Part shown: one piece after another, positions 1 through 8,576 of the stretch
Numbering within the stretch: position 1 is the stretch's first letter
Layout: every line of letters starts with the position of its first letter
Source of the DNA: Actinotalea lenta
GTDB taxonomy: Bacteria > Actinomycetota > Actinomycetes > Actinomycetales > Cellulomonadaceae
Direction of reading: 5' to 3'
Length of the DNA stretch: 64,000 bases
Assembly (NCBI RefSeq): GCF_030586465.1
Contig: NZ_JAUQYP010000002.1
Location: forward strand, 252,279 to 316,278
Program-made: the position numbers and the translations under genes
Notes under the pieces: generated by a model
What the model was told of the DNA's origin: nothing
The model's database searches: none
What the model saw: the letters and a program-made list of their open reading frames with translations, nothing else

Positions 1-232
1 CGGCGTCGGCGACCTCGCGGGCGAGCTCGACGTTGCCCTGCTCGACCTCGGCGTCGGGGGCCCGGTTCACACCGGCGATGTGCACGATGGCGTCAATCCC
101 ACGGGCGAGGTCGGCCAGCTGCGGCCAGGCGGAACGATCCACGGGAACGACCTCGTGCTGGCTGCGTGCATGCAGTCGGACCCGGGTGTGCCACCCGAGG
201 AAGCCCCCGGCTCCGGTCACGAGGATCCTCAT
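1..232 (-). CDS. fnlB: NAD-dependent epimerase/reductase, FnlB/CapF-like (partial, N-terminus only)
   Basis: Only the first 77 codons lie in the window; the gene runs off the left edge. The N-terminus reads MRILVTGAGGFLGWHTRVRL, a Rossmann nucleotide-binding start of an extended short-chain dehydrogenase, followed by an AIVHIAGVNR segment typical of CapF/FnlB proteins. That family reduces the 4-keto intermediate made by FnlA/CapE on the way to UDP-L-FucNAc. The ATG at 232 overlaps the stop of the fnlA-like gene as ATGA, so the two are translationally coupled. Assignment to CapF/FnlB rather than another epimerase rests mainly on this partner, because the C-terminal cupin domain of CapF is not visible. 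Confidence 0.7.
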   Translation of the reverse strand, partial: MRILVTGAGGFLGWHTRVRLHARSQHEVVPVDRSAWPQLADLARGIDAIVHIAGVNRAPDAEVEQGNVELAREVADA

Positions 233-1323
233 GCCCGGGCACCGACCAGCTGCTGGATCTCGGGCAGGGTCATCAGGAGCTGCTTCGTCTGCTCGACGTC
301 CAGGCGCTCGGTGTTCTCCGAGGTGTAGTCGTCGAACTCGACGATCTCCTCCTCGCCCTCTTCGTAGTACAGCTCGTACTGGAGGGAGCGCGCGTCCAGC
401 GGAACGCGGAAGTAGTCGCCTTCGTCCAGGGCCTTGACCTTCTCCTCGCGCGACAGCAACGTCTCGTGCATCTTCTCGCCGTGGCGGGTACCGATCCGCC
501 TGATCTCAGGGTCCTCGACCCCGAGCAGACCCGCCACCGCCCGAGCGAGCACCTCGACGGTGCACGCGGGCGCCTTCTTGACGAACAAGTCACCCGGTTC
601 GGCGTGGGTGAACGCGTACTCCACCAGGCCGACAGACTCCTGGAGCGACATGAGGAACCTCGTCATGCGGGGCTCGGTCACGGTGAGTGGCTTGCCGGCG
701 AGGACCTGCTTGACGAAGAGGGGGATCACCGATCCGCGCGAGTACATGACGTTGCCGTAGCGGGTCAGCGACACGACCGTCGACGAGTTCGGGTGGCTAC
801 GGGCGAACGCCTGCGCCGTCTTCTCCATGAGCGCCTTCGACATGCCCATCGCGTTCACCGGGTAGACGGCCTTGTCCGTGCTCAGGAAGACGACCGACTT
901 CACGCCAGTCGCGGCGGCCGCCTCGACGACGTTGTGGCTGCCGGTGACGTTGGTCTTGACCGCCTGCTGCGGGAAGAACTCGCACGACGGGACCTGCTTG
1001 AGGGCGGCGGCGTGGAAGACGAAGTCCACATCGACGAACGCGTTCATCACACTGTCGGCATCGCGGACGTCGCCGAGGAAGAACTTCAGGCGCGAGTCCG
1101 CATAGCGGGTCCGCATCTCGTCCTGCTTCGCCTCGTCGCGGGAGAACACGTGGACCTGCCCCACTCCGTTGTCGAGGAGGTGGCGCACCATGGTCGAACC
1201 GAAGGACCCCGTTCCCCCGGTGATCGCCACGGTCGCGCCCTGCGTCGCCTCAAGCCTCATGCCAGTCGCCTCTCTCGCTGGGTCCGTCGACCGGGTGTCT
1301 GCAGGCAGGCCCTCTCCGGTCAT
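229..1323 (-). CDS. fnlA: UDP-GlcNAc 4,6-dehydratase/5-epimerase, FnlA/CapE family
   Basis: The 364-residue protein is a cytosolic extended SDR. It carries the NAD(P) loop TGGTGSFG (35-42) and the LSTDKAVYPVNAMGMSK active-site stretch, where Met replaces the usual SDR Tyr, as in CapE. Known members convert UDP-GlcNAc to a 4-keto-6-deoxy sugar and epimerise C5, the first step to UDP-L-FucNAc. The ATG at 1323 overlaps the upstream stop as ATGA and has GGGAGGG upstream, so I prefer it. The internal ATG at 1260 gives 343 residues, closer to the usual family length, and also has a purine-rich site (GAGAGAGG). The next gene starts inside its stop codon. Confidence 0.88.
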   Translation of the reverse strand: MTGEGLPADTRSTDPAREATGMRLEATQGATVAITGGTGSFGSTMVRHLLDNGVGQVHVFSRDEAKQDEMRTRYADSRLKFFLGDVRDADSVMNAFVDVDFVFHAAALKQVPSCEFFPQQAVKTNVTGSHNVVEAAAATGVKSVVFLSTDKAVYPVNAMGMSKALMEKTAQAFARSHPNSSTVVSLTRYGNVMYSRGSVIPLFVKQVLAGKPLTVTEPRMTRFLMSLQESVGLVEYAFTHAEPGDLFVKKAPACTVEVLARAVAGLLGVEDPEIRRIGTRHGEKMHETLLSREEKVKALDEGDYFRVPLDARSLQYELYYEEGEEEIVEFDDYTSENTERLDVEQTKQLLMTLPEIQQLVGARA

Positions 1324-2669
1324 GCTGTGCCCTCCCGGCTGTCCGAAACGGTGCGCGTGTCAGCCGCGGGCGGCAACTGCCCGGACCCTCGCGCTCCTGG
1401 GTGGGACGATCTGAGCAATGAGGCGAGCGCGCCCGCATTGACCTTCTCGCTCATGTAGCTCTCGTAGTAGTGGCGGGCGCAGGCACCGCGCCTGGCCCGG
1501 TCCTCTGGGCCCGCCTCGGCTGCTGATCGCATCGCCTCGGCGAGCCGATCCACGTCGCCTGCAGGCGCCACCCAGCCTGCGCCCGACTCGAGCACAACCT
1601 GTGCGATGTCGCCGTCGGCCGACGCGACGACGGGGCTGCCGGAGGCGAGGACCGACTGTACCTTGCTGGGCATCGTGTAGGTGAAGACGGGCTGCTTGTC
1701 GAGAGAGACGACCTGGACGTCCGCTGCGGCGGCCGCCTCGGCCACTTCGCAGGGCTGCATCGGCGGTCGAAAGGTCACCACCTCCGGCGCCACCCGATCG
1801 GCAAGTTCGCGTAGCGCGACCTCGGTGACTCCCGAGCCGACGATGACGAGGGCGATGTCGTGCGTCTCGGAGGCGGACGCGGCGGCCTCGATCACCGTCG
1901 CAAGGGCCTGCGCGGGGCCAAGGTTCCCGGCGTACATGAAGAGCGTCGTCTCGTCAGCGACACCCAGGCTGGCACGGAAGGCGGACGACCTGGTTCGCGG
2001 GAAGTAGGTGGACTCGTCCGCCCAGTTGTAGGTCAGCGCGAGCTTCTCCCTCGGGACGCCGCGCGAGACGAGCAGCTCCAGCATCCCGGGGGAGATCACC
2101 GCGACCTTGTTCGCAAGGCGGTACGTCATGCGGGTGAAGGGGGATATCAGGCTCTCCGCGACTCGCCTGGCGTAGGCGTTCCGGACGAACCCCGTGGCCA
2201 GCACCGAATCTGGCCAGAGGTCCTGGATCAGCACGACGAACGGGGCGCGCTTCAGCAGCCGACAGGCAATCGCCGGCAGGGCGGCCGTTGCCGGAGACGA
2301 GTAGACCAGGAGTGTGTCCCCGGCGTTCACGCGCGTGAGTGCGCGAAGCGTCGCAGAGGCCGCCCAGCTGAAGTAGTTCAGGAGCCGGCGTGCGGCCGAC
2401 AGGTCATGGCTCGGGTACAGAGGGCAACGGTCAACCGGGAAGCCGTTCACGCGCTCCGACGAGTACCTCCGGGCCGAGAAGCCCGGGGGTACGACGCCGG
2501 TCGGGTAGTTGGGGACGCCCGTGATCACGTGGACAGAGAGGCCTGCTGCTCTCAACGCCGTCGCGATGTTCATCGGCACGACGACAGGCTCCGGGGTGAA
2601 CCACTGGGAGATGAGAACGACGCGTGGGTCGCGCGTGTCCTTCTCGGCTGCTGTTCTGAGTCGCTTCAC
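1320..2669 (-). CDS. Glycosyltransferase family 4, WbuB-like (probable L-FucNAc transferase)
   Basis: This is a 449-residue GT-B enzyme. The N-terminal acceptor domain contains ISQWFTPEP near the start and QDLWPDSV in the middle, both typical of WbuB-type transferases. The C-terminal domain has the nucleotide-sugar region with MPSKVQSVLASGSPVVAS. In enterobacterial O-antigen loci WbuB stands next to fnlA-fnlB-fnlC and is thought to add FucNAc to the lipid-linked acceptor. The same neighbourhood here supports that role, but the donor is inferred. The GTG start at 2669 overlaps the acyltransferase stop (GTGA), and the end overlaps fnlA (ATGA). Confidence 0.82.
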   Translation of the reverse strand: MKRLRTAAEKDTRDPRVVLISQWFTPEPVVVPMNIATALRAAGLSVHVITGVPNYPTGVVPPGFSARRYSSERVNGFPVDRCPLYPSHDLSAARRLLNYFSWAASATLRALTRVNAGDTLLVYSSPATAALPAIACRLLKRAPFVVLIQDLWPDSVLATGFVRNAYARRVAESLISPFTRMTYRLANKVAVISPGMLELLVSRGVPREKLALTYNWADESTYFPRTRSSAFRASLGVADETTLFMYAGNLGPAQALATVIEAAASASETHDIALVIVGSGVTEVALRELADRVAPEVVTFRPPMQPCEVAEAAAAADVQVVSLDKQPVFTYTMPSKVQSVLASGSPVVASADGDIAQVVLESGAGWVAPAGDVDRLAEAMRSAAEAGPEDRARRGACARHYYESYMSEKVNAGALASLLRSSHPGARGSGQLPPAADTRTVSDSREGTA

Positions 2670-3304
2670 CGGGCCGGCACACCCTTCACCGTGGTCCCGG
2701 GCGCGACGGACCTGGTGACCACAGCGCCCGCCCCCACCACCGAGCCAGTTCCGAGCTCGAGTCCTTGCAGAACGGTCGCCGCCGCACCGACGAGTGCCTC
2801 GTCGCCGATCGCAACACTCCCCGAGACGCACGCCTGTGGATTCACGCGGCAGAAGTCGCCGAGGGTCGAGTCGTGTCCGATCGTCACGTTCTGGTCGATG
2901 TGAACGTGGCGTCCTATGCGGATCGAGACACTCAGGCGAGCCCCCGGCGCGACGATGGTCCCGTCGCCCAGCTGGACGTCCCTGCCGACGGTGGCATCCG
3001 GGTGCACGAGGACGGGGTACGTGACCGGCGCTCCGGCCAGGCGCTCGACGACTCTCCGGCGCAGGGAGTTCGCGCCGATCGCAACCACGGCAGCGAACGG
3101 ACCGGGGGAGTGCTTCAAGCCGTCCACCGTCCCGACCACTTCGGCACTGAGCGCGGCAACCCGGGCGAGGTCCACAGGCGCCGGGTGGTCGTCGACAAAG
3201 GTGACGTCGTAGTCCTCGCCGCCCGACTCGCGCACGGCCTGGACGATGGCGAACACCTCTCTGCCGAAGCCGCCAGCCCCGATGATGTAGAGGGGCGTAC
3301 TCAT
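2666..3304 (-). CDS. pglD: Sugar O/N-acetyltransferase, PglD/NeuD family
   Basis: The 212-residue protein has a short Rossmann-like N-terminus (LYIIGAGGFGREVF, residues 5-18) that binds the UDP-sugar, then a left-handed beta-helix of hexapeptide repeats from about residue 100 to the end. H144 in TIGHDSTLGD lies where the catalytic base of PglD is expected. PglD acetylates the 4-amino group of a UDP-4-amino-4,6-dideoxy sugar using acetyl-CoA. The PglE-like and PglF-like genes in the same operon would supply this substrate. The ATG at 3304 overlaps the sugar transferase stop. NeuD-type sialic acid O-acetylation is unlikely because no sialic acid genes are present. Confidence 0.82.
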   Translation of the reverse strand: MSTPLYIIGAGGFGREVFAIVQAVRESGGEDYDVTFVDDHPAPVDLARVAALSAEVVGTVDGLKHSPGPFAAVVAIGANSLRRRVVERLAGAPVTYPVLVHPDATVGRDVQLGDGTIVAPGARLSVSIRIGRHVHIDQNVTIGHDSTLGDFCRVNPQACVSGSVAIGDEALVGAAATVLQGLELGTGSVVGAGAVVTRSVAPGTTVKGVPAR

Positions 3305-3936
3305 GCCTGCCCCCGGTCCTGAGTCGTACCCCGGAACTCGTGTGCCGTCGGCGAGCCCTCGGCCGCGATGCCGTCTCGGACGACGACCGATCGAACAGTG
3401 GCCCCAAGGATTCGAAGGTCTCCGGCCAGTGTGTGGTGGTCCACGTACTCCACGTCGAGACGGAACTTCTCCTCCCAGCTCAACGCGTTCCTTCCGGAGA
3501 CCTGTGCGAGGCCGGTGATGCCGGGCCGCACCTCGTGCCGCCTGGCCTGTTCGGGTGTGTACCGGGGCAGGTACTGCATGAGCAGCGGCCGAGGGCCGAC
3601 GAGGCTCATGTCCCCGCGGACCACGTTCCAGAGCGTGGGAAGCTCGTCCAGGCTTGTTGACCGAAGCCGGCGGCCCAGGGTGGTCATGCGTTCGGCATCG
3701 GCCAGGTCGTCGCCGTCCGCCTCGGGCGGCTTCGGGAGCATCGTCCTGAACTTGACGAGTTCGAAGGGCTCTCCATGTAGCCCGGGGCGACGCTGACGGA
3801 AGAGGACCGGCCGCCCCAGGCGGGCAAGCACTGCGAGCGCGACGACCCCTTGGAGGGGGAGTGTGAGGATAGCGGCGGGAATGGCGACAGCGAGGTCGAA
3901 AGCCCTCTTCGCGCGCGACGAGCCCGGTGCCATCAC
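3301..3936 (-). CDS. Initiating phosphoglycosyl transferase, PglC-like (bacterial sugar transferase family)
   Basis: The 211-residue protein is the small monotopic form of this family, without the extra N-terminal membrane domain of WcaJ/WbaP. It has KRAFD at 10-14, a hydrophobic re-entrant segment at about 15-40, FRQRRPG and KFRTM, and the catalytic Asp-Glu pair D97-E98 in SLDELPTLWN. SLVGPRP and RPGITGLAQVSGRN follow. Known members move a sugar-1-phosphate from a UDP-sugar to undecaprenyl phosphate at the inner membrane face, the committed first step of glycan assembly. With PglF, PglE and PglD genes around it, the donor is probably UDP-diNAc-bacillosamine (inference). Tandem ATGs at 3936 and 3933 both fit. 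Confidence 0.85.
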   Translation of the reverse strand: MMAPGSSRAKRAFDLAVAIPAAILTLPLQGVVALAVLARLGRPVLFRQRRPGLHGEPFELVKFRTMLPKPPEADGDDLADAERMTTLGRRLRSTSLDELPTLWNVVRGDMSLVGPRPLLMQYLPRYTPEQARRHEVRPGITGLAQVSGRNALSWEEKFRLDVEYVDHHTLAGDLRILGATVRSVVVRDGIAAEGSPTAHEFRGTTQDRGQA

Positions 3937-5072
3937 CGACCGCCGAGCACGCCCGTGACCACGGACACGACCCGCTCGATCTCCTCATCCGTCAGGGACG
4001 AGCCGCTGGGGAGGGTGACCCCGTCGTCGAACAGCCGACCCGAGGTCCCGGTGACGAAGGCACGCTCGGAGGCGAACACCGGCTGCAGGTGCATCGGCTT
4101 CCAGAGTCGGCGTGCCTCGATGTCGTGCAGGTCGAGCTCGGCGATGACCTTCTCCGGTGTCACCCCGGTGGCGTCGGGGTCGATGTCGATGCACGTGAGC
4201 CAGCAGTTGTCCTCGCGGTCGTCGCGGCCCTCGGTCGGGCGGCCGATCACGCGGACGCCGGGGATCTCCGCGAGAGCGGACACGTACGTCTCACGTATCT
4301 GCCGTCGGCGAGCGATCATCGCGTCGAGTCGAGTCAGCTGCGCGCGCCCGAGCGCCGCCAGGATGTTCGAGAGGCGATAGTTGTAGCCCACGTCGACGTG
4401 CTCGTAGTGCGCCACAGGTAGCCGTGCCTGGGTCGACAGGTAGCGGGCGCGGTCGATCGCGGCGCGATCGTCGCTGAGCAACATCCCGCCGCCCGAGGTC
4501 GTCAAGATCTTGTTGCCGTTGAACGACAGGACCGACACCGCGCCGAAGGAGCCCGCGGCGCTGCCGTGATAGGCGGCCCCGAGCGCCTCGGCCGCGTCCT
4601 CCACGAGCGGGATCCCGCGTTCGGCGAGACCCGGCACCAGCTCGTCGTAGTCGGCCGCACGGCCGAACAGGTCCACCGACATCGCGGCCACCACGTCGGC
4701 GCCCTCCGCGCGGAGCGTGTCGACCGCCTCGAGCATCAGCGAGGCGTCGACGTTCCCGTCCTCGCGCGCGTCGACGAACACAGGCGTGGCTCCCGTGTAG
4801 ACCACGGCCATCGCGGAGGCCGCGAAGGTCATGGACGGCACGACGACGACGGTCCCGGGCCGTGCACCCAGGCCGAGCAGCCCGAGGTGCAGCGCGGCCG
4901 TGCCCGAGGAGAGTGCCAGCGCGTGCCCGACCCCGATCCGTTCGGCGATCTCGCGCTCGAACGCGTCGACGTGCGGACCAAGAGGGGCCACCCACCCGGA
5001 ACGCAGCGCGTCGAGGACGTACTCCTCTTCAACCTCCGTCGCGACGGCCTTGGAGAGGTGGACCCGGGCCAT
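3933..5072 (-). CDS. pglE: PLP-dependent sugar aminotransferase, DegT/DnrJ/EryC1/StrS family (PglE-like)
   Basis: The 379-residue enzyme has the SGTAALHLGL cofactor site (56-65), the VEDAAEALGA stretch with D159 that contacts the PLP ring nitrogen, and K188 in SFNGNKILTTSGGG, the lysine that forms the Schiff base. The family transfers an amino group from glutamate to the 4-keto sugar nucleotide made by a PglF-type dehydratase. The ATG at 5072 overlaps the dehydratase stop by one base (TGATG). The downstream sugar transferase starts inside its stop codon. Exact sugar specificity cannot be read from the sequence. Confidence 0.88.
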   Translation of the reverse strand: MARVHLSKAVATEVEEEYVLDALRSGWVAPLGPHVDAFEREIAERIGVGHALALSSGTAALHLGLLGLGARPGTVVVVPSMTFAASAMAVVYTGATPVFVDAREDGNVDASLMLEAVDTLRAEGADVVAAMSVDLFGRAADYDELVPGLAERGIPLVEDAAEALGAAYHGSAAGSFGAVSVLSFNGNKILTTSGGGMLLSDDRAAIDRARYLSTQARLPVAHYEHVDVGYNYRLSNILAALGRAQLTRLDAMIARRRQIRETYVSALAEIPGVRVIGRPTEGRDDREDNCWLTCIDIDPDATGVTPEKVIAELDLHDIEARRLWKPMHLQPVFASERAFVTGTSGRLFDDGVTLPSGSSLTDEEIERVVSVVTGVLGGR

Positions 5073-6886
5073 CAGACTCCCGCCTGGTCCGCGGCGACAC
5101 CGGCGCCGTGCATCCAGGCGAGGGCGTCGGCGTGGTTCGGGAGCCGGAGCGTCCGGACCTCGTCGGCGTCGATGCGTGGCACGTCCACGCTGTTGATCAG
5201 CTCGTTCGCGGTCGGGCGCCTGTCCTCCTTGGTCGAGAACAGGTCCTCGCACACCTTCTCGCCGGGGCGCAGCCCGGTGAAGGTGATGTCGATGTCCCGT
5301 CGGCCCGACATCCGGATCAGGGTGTTCGCCACGTCGACGATGCGCACCTGCTCGCCCATCTCCAGGACCATCACCTCGCCGTCCGCGCCGATCGTCCCGG
5401 CCTCGAGGACCAGCTGGCACGCCTCGGGGATCAGCATGAAGTACCGGCGCACATCCGGGTGCGTGATGGTGATCGGTCCGCCGCGCTGGATCTGGGCGAG
5501 GAAGGTGTGCACCACGGAGCCGCGCGAGCCCAGGACGTTGCCGAACCGGACGGACACGTAGCGCCCGGGATAGTTCTCGGCGAAGTCCGCCGTCAGGCGC
5601 TCGGCGACCCGCTTGCTGTAGCCCAGCACGCACGTGGGGTCGGCTGCCTTGTCCGTGGAGACGTTGACGAACGCGCCCACCCCCACCTCGGCCGCGGCCG
5701 TGAGCACGTTGAGCGTGCCGAGGACGTTGGTCTTCCACCCTTCCAGGGGGAAGGACTCGAGCAGTGGGAGGTGCTTGAGCGCTGCGGCGTGGAACACCAC
5801 GTCGGGCCGGGTGGCCGCGAACACGTCGTGCATCGCCTCGGGGTCGCGGATGTCCGCGAGCACCACCTCGTCGCCCTGCAGCAGGCCCTCGCCCGTGATG
5901 CTCATCTGAGTGGCGAGCAGGCCGGACTCGTCGCGGTCGAGCATGTAGAGCTTGCCGGGGCGGAAGCGTGCGATCTGCCGGCACAGCTCCGAGCCGATCG
6001 AGCCCCCCGCGCCCGTCACCAGGACGGAGCGCCCGGCGATCTGCTCGGCGATGGCGGTCGTGTCCAGCTTCACGGGACGCCGGCCCAGCAGGTCCTCGAC
6101 GTTGACGTCGCGCAGGTCCCGGGAGGTGGGTCGGCCGCCGATGATCTCGCGCAGCGGCGGAAGGATCAGGACGTCCAGGCCGACTGCGGCGGCCCGGTCG
6201 CTCAGCTCGCGGATCAGGGAGGACTCCGCCTGCGGCAGCGCCACGACGAGGGCCGTCGCCCCGGTGTCGGTCGCCACCTGGGCGATGCCGTGCCGGGTGC
6301 CCAGGACCGGGACACCCTCGATGCGCAGGCGCTGTTTGCGGGGGTCGTCGTCGAGCAGGGCGACCGCCTGGAAGCCGCTGCCGAGGTCGCGGGCCATGCT
6401 GCGCAGCAAGCCCCGGCCGGCCTCGCCCGCGCCGAACACGATGACCTTCTTGTCCGTGGCGCGGCGGCCGGAGTTCAGCAGGCGCCAGCTGCGGAACAAG
6501 AACCTGGCGGCGAGCACGCCGGCCATGGTCAGCGCGCCGGCGATCAACGGCACCGAGCGGGGAACCAGATGGGAGGAGGCGAGAACGGCCCACCCGAACA
6601 GCACCGCGGACGTGATCACCACGGCCTGCGCGACGAACGCGGTCTCCTCGAAGGACCCCCGCTGGTGCCCCTTGCGGTAGGGGCCGAAGGTCCAGCCGGC
6701 GACGAGGTGCAGCACCACCGCGCCGATCGCGAAGATGAACGTCGACGTCACGAGCACCGGCTCGGCCTCGAGGTCCAGCCGGAGCCACATCGCCGCGTAG
6801 ATCGCGCACACCCAGATGGTGGAGTCGATGACCGCCCAGGCCCAGCGGCGGACCGTCGAGCTGTTCTTCAGCTGCTGGATGTCCAT
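5072..6886 (-). CDS. pglF: Membrane-bound nucleoside-diphosphate-sugar 4,6-dehydratase, PglF/WbpM/CapD type
   Basis: The 604-residue protein begins with about four membrane helices (roughly 15-130). A CoA-binding-like Rossmann domain with FGAGEAGRGL (151-160) follows, then the catalytic domain starting at TGAGGSIGSE (291-300). The active-site stretch STDKAADPTCVLGYSKR has Leu where classical SDRs carry Tyr, a replacement typical of the PglF branch. Known enzymes convert UDP-GlcNAc to UDP-4-keto-6-deoxy-GlcNAc. It is the first gene of the operon and probably sets its expression. The ATG at 6886 gives the usual N-terminus before the first helix. Confidence 0.9.
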   Translation of the reverse strand: MDIQQLKNSSTVRRWAWAVIDSTIWVCAIYAAMWLRLDLEAEPVLVTSTFIFAIGAVVLHLVAGWTFGPYRKGHQRGSFEETAFVAQAVVITSAVLFGWAVLASSHLVPRSVPLIAGALTMAGVLAARFLFRSWRLLNSGRRATDKKVIVFGAGEAGRGLLRSMARDLGSGFQAVALLDDDPRKQRLRIEGVPVLGTRHGIAQVATDTGATALVVALPQAESSLIRELSDRAAAVGLDVLILPPLREIIGGRPTSRDLRDVNVEDLLGRRPVKLDTTAIAEQIAGRSVLVTGAGGSIGSELCRQIARFRPGKLYMLDRDESGLLATQMSITGEGLLQGDEVVLADIRDPEAMHDVFAATRPDVVFHAAALKHLPLLESFPLEGWKTNVLGTLNVLTAAAEVGVGAFVNVSTDKAADPTCVLGYSKRVAERLTADFAENYPGRYVSVRFGNVLGSRGSVVHTFLAQIQRGGPITITHPDVRRYFMLIPEACQLVLEAGTIGADGEVMVLEMGEQVRIVDVANTLIRMSGRRDIDITFTGLRPGEKVCEDLFSTKEDRRPTANELINSVDVPRIDADEVRTLRLPNHADALAWMHGAGVAADQAGV

Positions 6887-6972
6887 GGCCCCCCTCGTCG
6901 GGCCATCCGCGACGCCACGTCTCGCCCTCCTGCACTTCGAGTCGCTGCGGCTGTCACCGCAAACGCGGCCCC

Positions 6973-7001
6973 AGAATACTCACGCCGGTTCCCCAAACCT
7001 A
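6973..7001 (-). promoter_or_regulatory. Candidate promoter of the pglF operon
   Basis: On the minus strand a TATTCT hexamer (6973-6978) fits a -10 box. With a 17-base spacer a weak -35 (TAGGTT, 6996-7001) lies upstream. It would give a leader of about 80 nt before pglF. The rest of the 234-base gap shows no gene. Confidence 0.4.
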
Positions 7002-7120
7002 GGACGTCTCGCATGTGGTCCGGGTTTTGTCCTGGTAACTCCCGGAAGTGGTCCGTCGGAGGGTCCTCCGTCTGGCGGATAGCGGGCTGCAGGTGCGCGT
7101 GCGGGAGCGCCTGGCCCGCG

Positions 7121-7669
7121 TCACGGCGCCATCGCGTCCAGCGCCGCCCGGATCTCGCGGTAGGCCCGGCGGTACTCGCCCATCGACCGCCCGTAGGGGT
7201 CGTCGATATCGTCGGCCTCGGGCCCGGCGGGGTTGGTGCGGCGCAGGCGCACGGCGGCCAGGGAGGCCTCGACCAGCGCGGCGCCCGGGCCGTGCACGTC
7301 CTGCGGTCGCGGCACGGAGGGCAGGAGACGGGCGAGCTCGGCCAGCGTGAAGGTCCGCCGCAGGGCGGCCGGCACGCCCGACACGACGGCGGAGCGATGC
7401 GCACGGGTCATGGTGAGCACCAGGTCGGCCTCCGCGACCAGGGCGCCGGACAGCGCCGTGCCCCGATGCTCGGCGAGGGAGAAGCCGTCCTCGCCGGCCA
7501 CCTGCGCCATCCTGGGGTCTGCCGGCGCGCCCACCAGGGCGCGCGTCCCGGCGGAGCGCACCCGGGCATCCGGCAGGCGGGCCGCCAGCACGGCGGCAGC
7601 GGCGGGCGAGCGGCAGATGTTGCCCGTGCACACCACGAGGATGCTGACGGGCCCCGGGGGCGTCGGCAC
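7121..7669 (-). CDS. Low-molecular-weight protein tyrosine phosphatase
   Basis: The 182-residue protein opens with the phosphatase loop CTGNICRS: nucleophile C14, phosphate-binding R20, matching C-X5-R. The general acid lies in the DIDDPYG motif near the C-terminus. Such enzymes (Wzb, PtpA types) dephosphorylate tyrosine kinases that control polysaccharide export, or host and self proteins. Placement beside the glycan operon suggests a Wzb-like role, but no partner tyrosine kinase is in the window. I chose the GTG at 7669 because a CAGACT hexamer ends 6 nt upstream; an ATG/GTG at 7753 would add 28 Pro/Arg-rich residues unlike the family. Confidence 0.85.
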   Translation of the reverse strand: MPTPPGPVSILVVCTGNICRSPAAAAVLAARLPDARVRSAGTRALVGAPADPRMAQVAGEDGFSLAEHRGTALSGALVAEADLVLTMTRAHRSAVVSGVPAALRRTFTLAELARLLPSVPRPQDVHGPGAALVEASLAAVRLRRTNPAGPEADDIDDPYGRSMGEYRRAYREIRAALDAMAP

Positions 7670-7675
7670 GGACCC

Positions 7676-7681
7676 AGTCTG
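7676..7681 (-). promoter_or_regulatory. Leaderless -10 element of the phosphatase gene
   Basis: CAGACT on the minus strand ends 6 nt before the GTG at 7669, and no Shine-Dalgarno sequence is present. It matches the nAnnnT pattern seen at many operon heads in this window. Confidence 0.35.
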
Positions 7682-7781
7682 CCGGATCGCGCGCCTCACG
7701 GCCGCCGGGTGGCGGCCTCGGCCACCCGGAACAGGGGAGCAGGCCAGCCTCACCTTGCTGGACCCCGCCCGCGCGCATGCC

Positions 7782-7787
7782 TACGGT
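7782..7787 (+). promoter_or_regulatory. Leaderless -10 element of the VIT1-like gene
   Basis: TACGGT is followed by 6 nt (CATCAC) and then the ATG at 7794. There is no ribosome binding site between them, so the mRNA probably starts at the A of ATG. Confidence 0.5.
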
Positions 7788-7793
7788 CATCAC

Positions 7794-8543
7794 ATGAGTC
7801 GGGCCGACCAGCAGCAGGGCGACAGCGCCCACGACGAGCCGCACGCCGGCAACGGGCTCAAGGCGCGCCTGAACTGGCTGCGCGCCGGTGTGCTGGGCGC
7901 CAACGACGGCATCATCTCCACCGCCGGCCTGGTCATCGGCGTGGTCGCCGCCACGCCGAGCCGCACCGCGATCATCACGGCGGGTGTCGCCGGTCTGGTC
8001 GCCGGTGCCGTGAGCATGGCGCTGGGGGAGTACGTCTCCGTGAGCAGCGCCCGGGACACCGAGGTCGCGCTCATCGCGCAGGAGCGCGGCGAGCTGGACG
8101 CCGACCCCGAGGGTGAGCTCCAGGAGCTCACCGACGCCTACCGCGCCAAGGGCCTGTCGGAGCACACCGCCCGCACGGTCGCCGAGGAGCTCACCGCGAA
8201 GGACGCCATCCGCGCCCATCTCGAGGTCGAGTTCGGGCTGGACGAGAACGACCTGACCAACCCGTGGCACGCTGCGGTGGCCTCCGCGGTCGCGTTCACC
8301 GTGGGCGCGCTGCTGCCGCTCCTGGCGGTACTGCTCGCGCCGGCCTCCGCGTCGCAGACCGCGCGCATCGTGGTCACCGCCGTCGCGGTGCTCATCGCCC
8401 TCGTGGTGACCGGGTCCGTCAGCGCCCAGTTCGGCGGAGCCGGCCGGGTGCGCGCGGTGCTCCGCCTCGTGGTGGGCGGTGCGCTCGCCATGGGCGTGAC
8501 CTGGGGGATCGGCGCCATGCTCGGCACGAGCATGGCCGGCTGA
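7794..8543 (+). CDS. VIT1/CCC1 family iron/manganese transporter
   Basis: The 249-residue membrane protein has the family signature LGANDGIISTAGLVIGV near residue 34-51 and GAVSMALGEYVSV in the second helix. A charged cytosolic metal-binding insert of about 75 residues follows, rich in Glu and Asp (for example ELQELTDAY and EFGLDENDL). Two helix pairs occupy roughly 160-245. Members export or store Fe2+/Mn2+ by H+ antiport. The gene stands alone, convergent with the LacI gene, so there is no operon context. The ATG at 7794 is chosen from the leaderless promoter; longer in-frame extensions run through the divergent phosphatase gene. Confidence 0.88.
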   Translation: MSRADQQQGDSAHDEPHAGNGLKARLNWLRAGVLGANDGIISTAGLVIGVVAATPSRTAIITAGVAGLVAGAVSMALGEYVSVSSARDTEVALIAQERGELDADPEGELQELTDAYRAKGLSEHTARTVAEELTAKDAIRAHLEVEFGLDENDLTNPWHAAVASAVAFTVGALLPLLAVLLAPASASQTARIVVTAVAVLIALVVTGSVSAQFGGAGRVRAVLRLVVGGALAMGVTWGIGAMLGTSMAG

Positions 8544-8576
8544 CGCCGCCTCGACCTCGGGCAGCCCGCGCCGGAC

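Noticed and set aside
1320-3407. Extending the WbuB-like glycosyltransferase to a 695-residue protein
   Set aside because: The first 245 codons overlap the acetyltransferase gene in another frame and are Arg-rich without homology. The GTG at 2669 gives a GTGA overlap and a normal N-terminus.
4862-8116. A 1084-codon plus-strand open frame
   Set aside because: It is the antisense shadow of the aminotransferase, dehydratase and phosphatase genes, with low-complexity Arg/His-rich translation and no recognisable domain. High GC content keeps such frames open.
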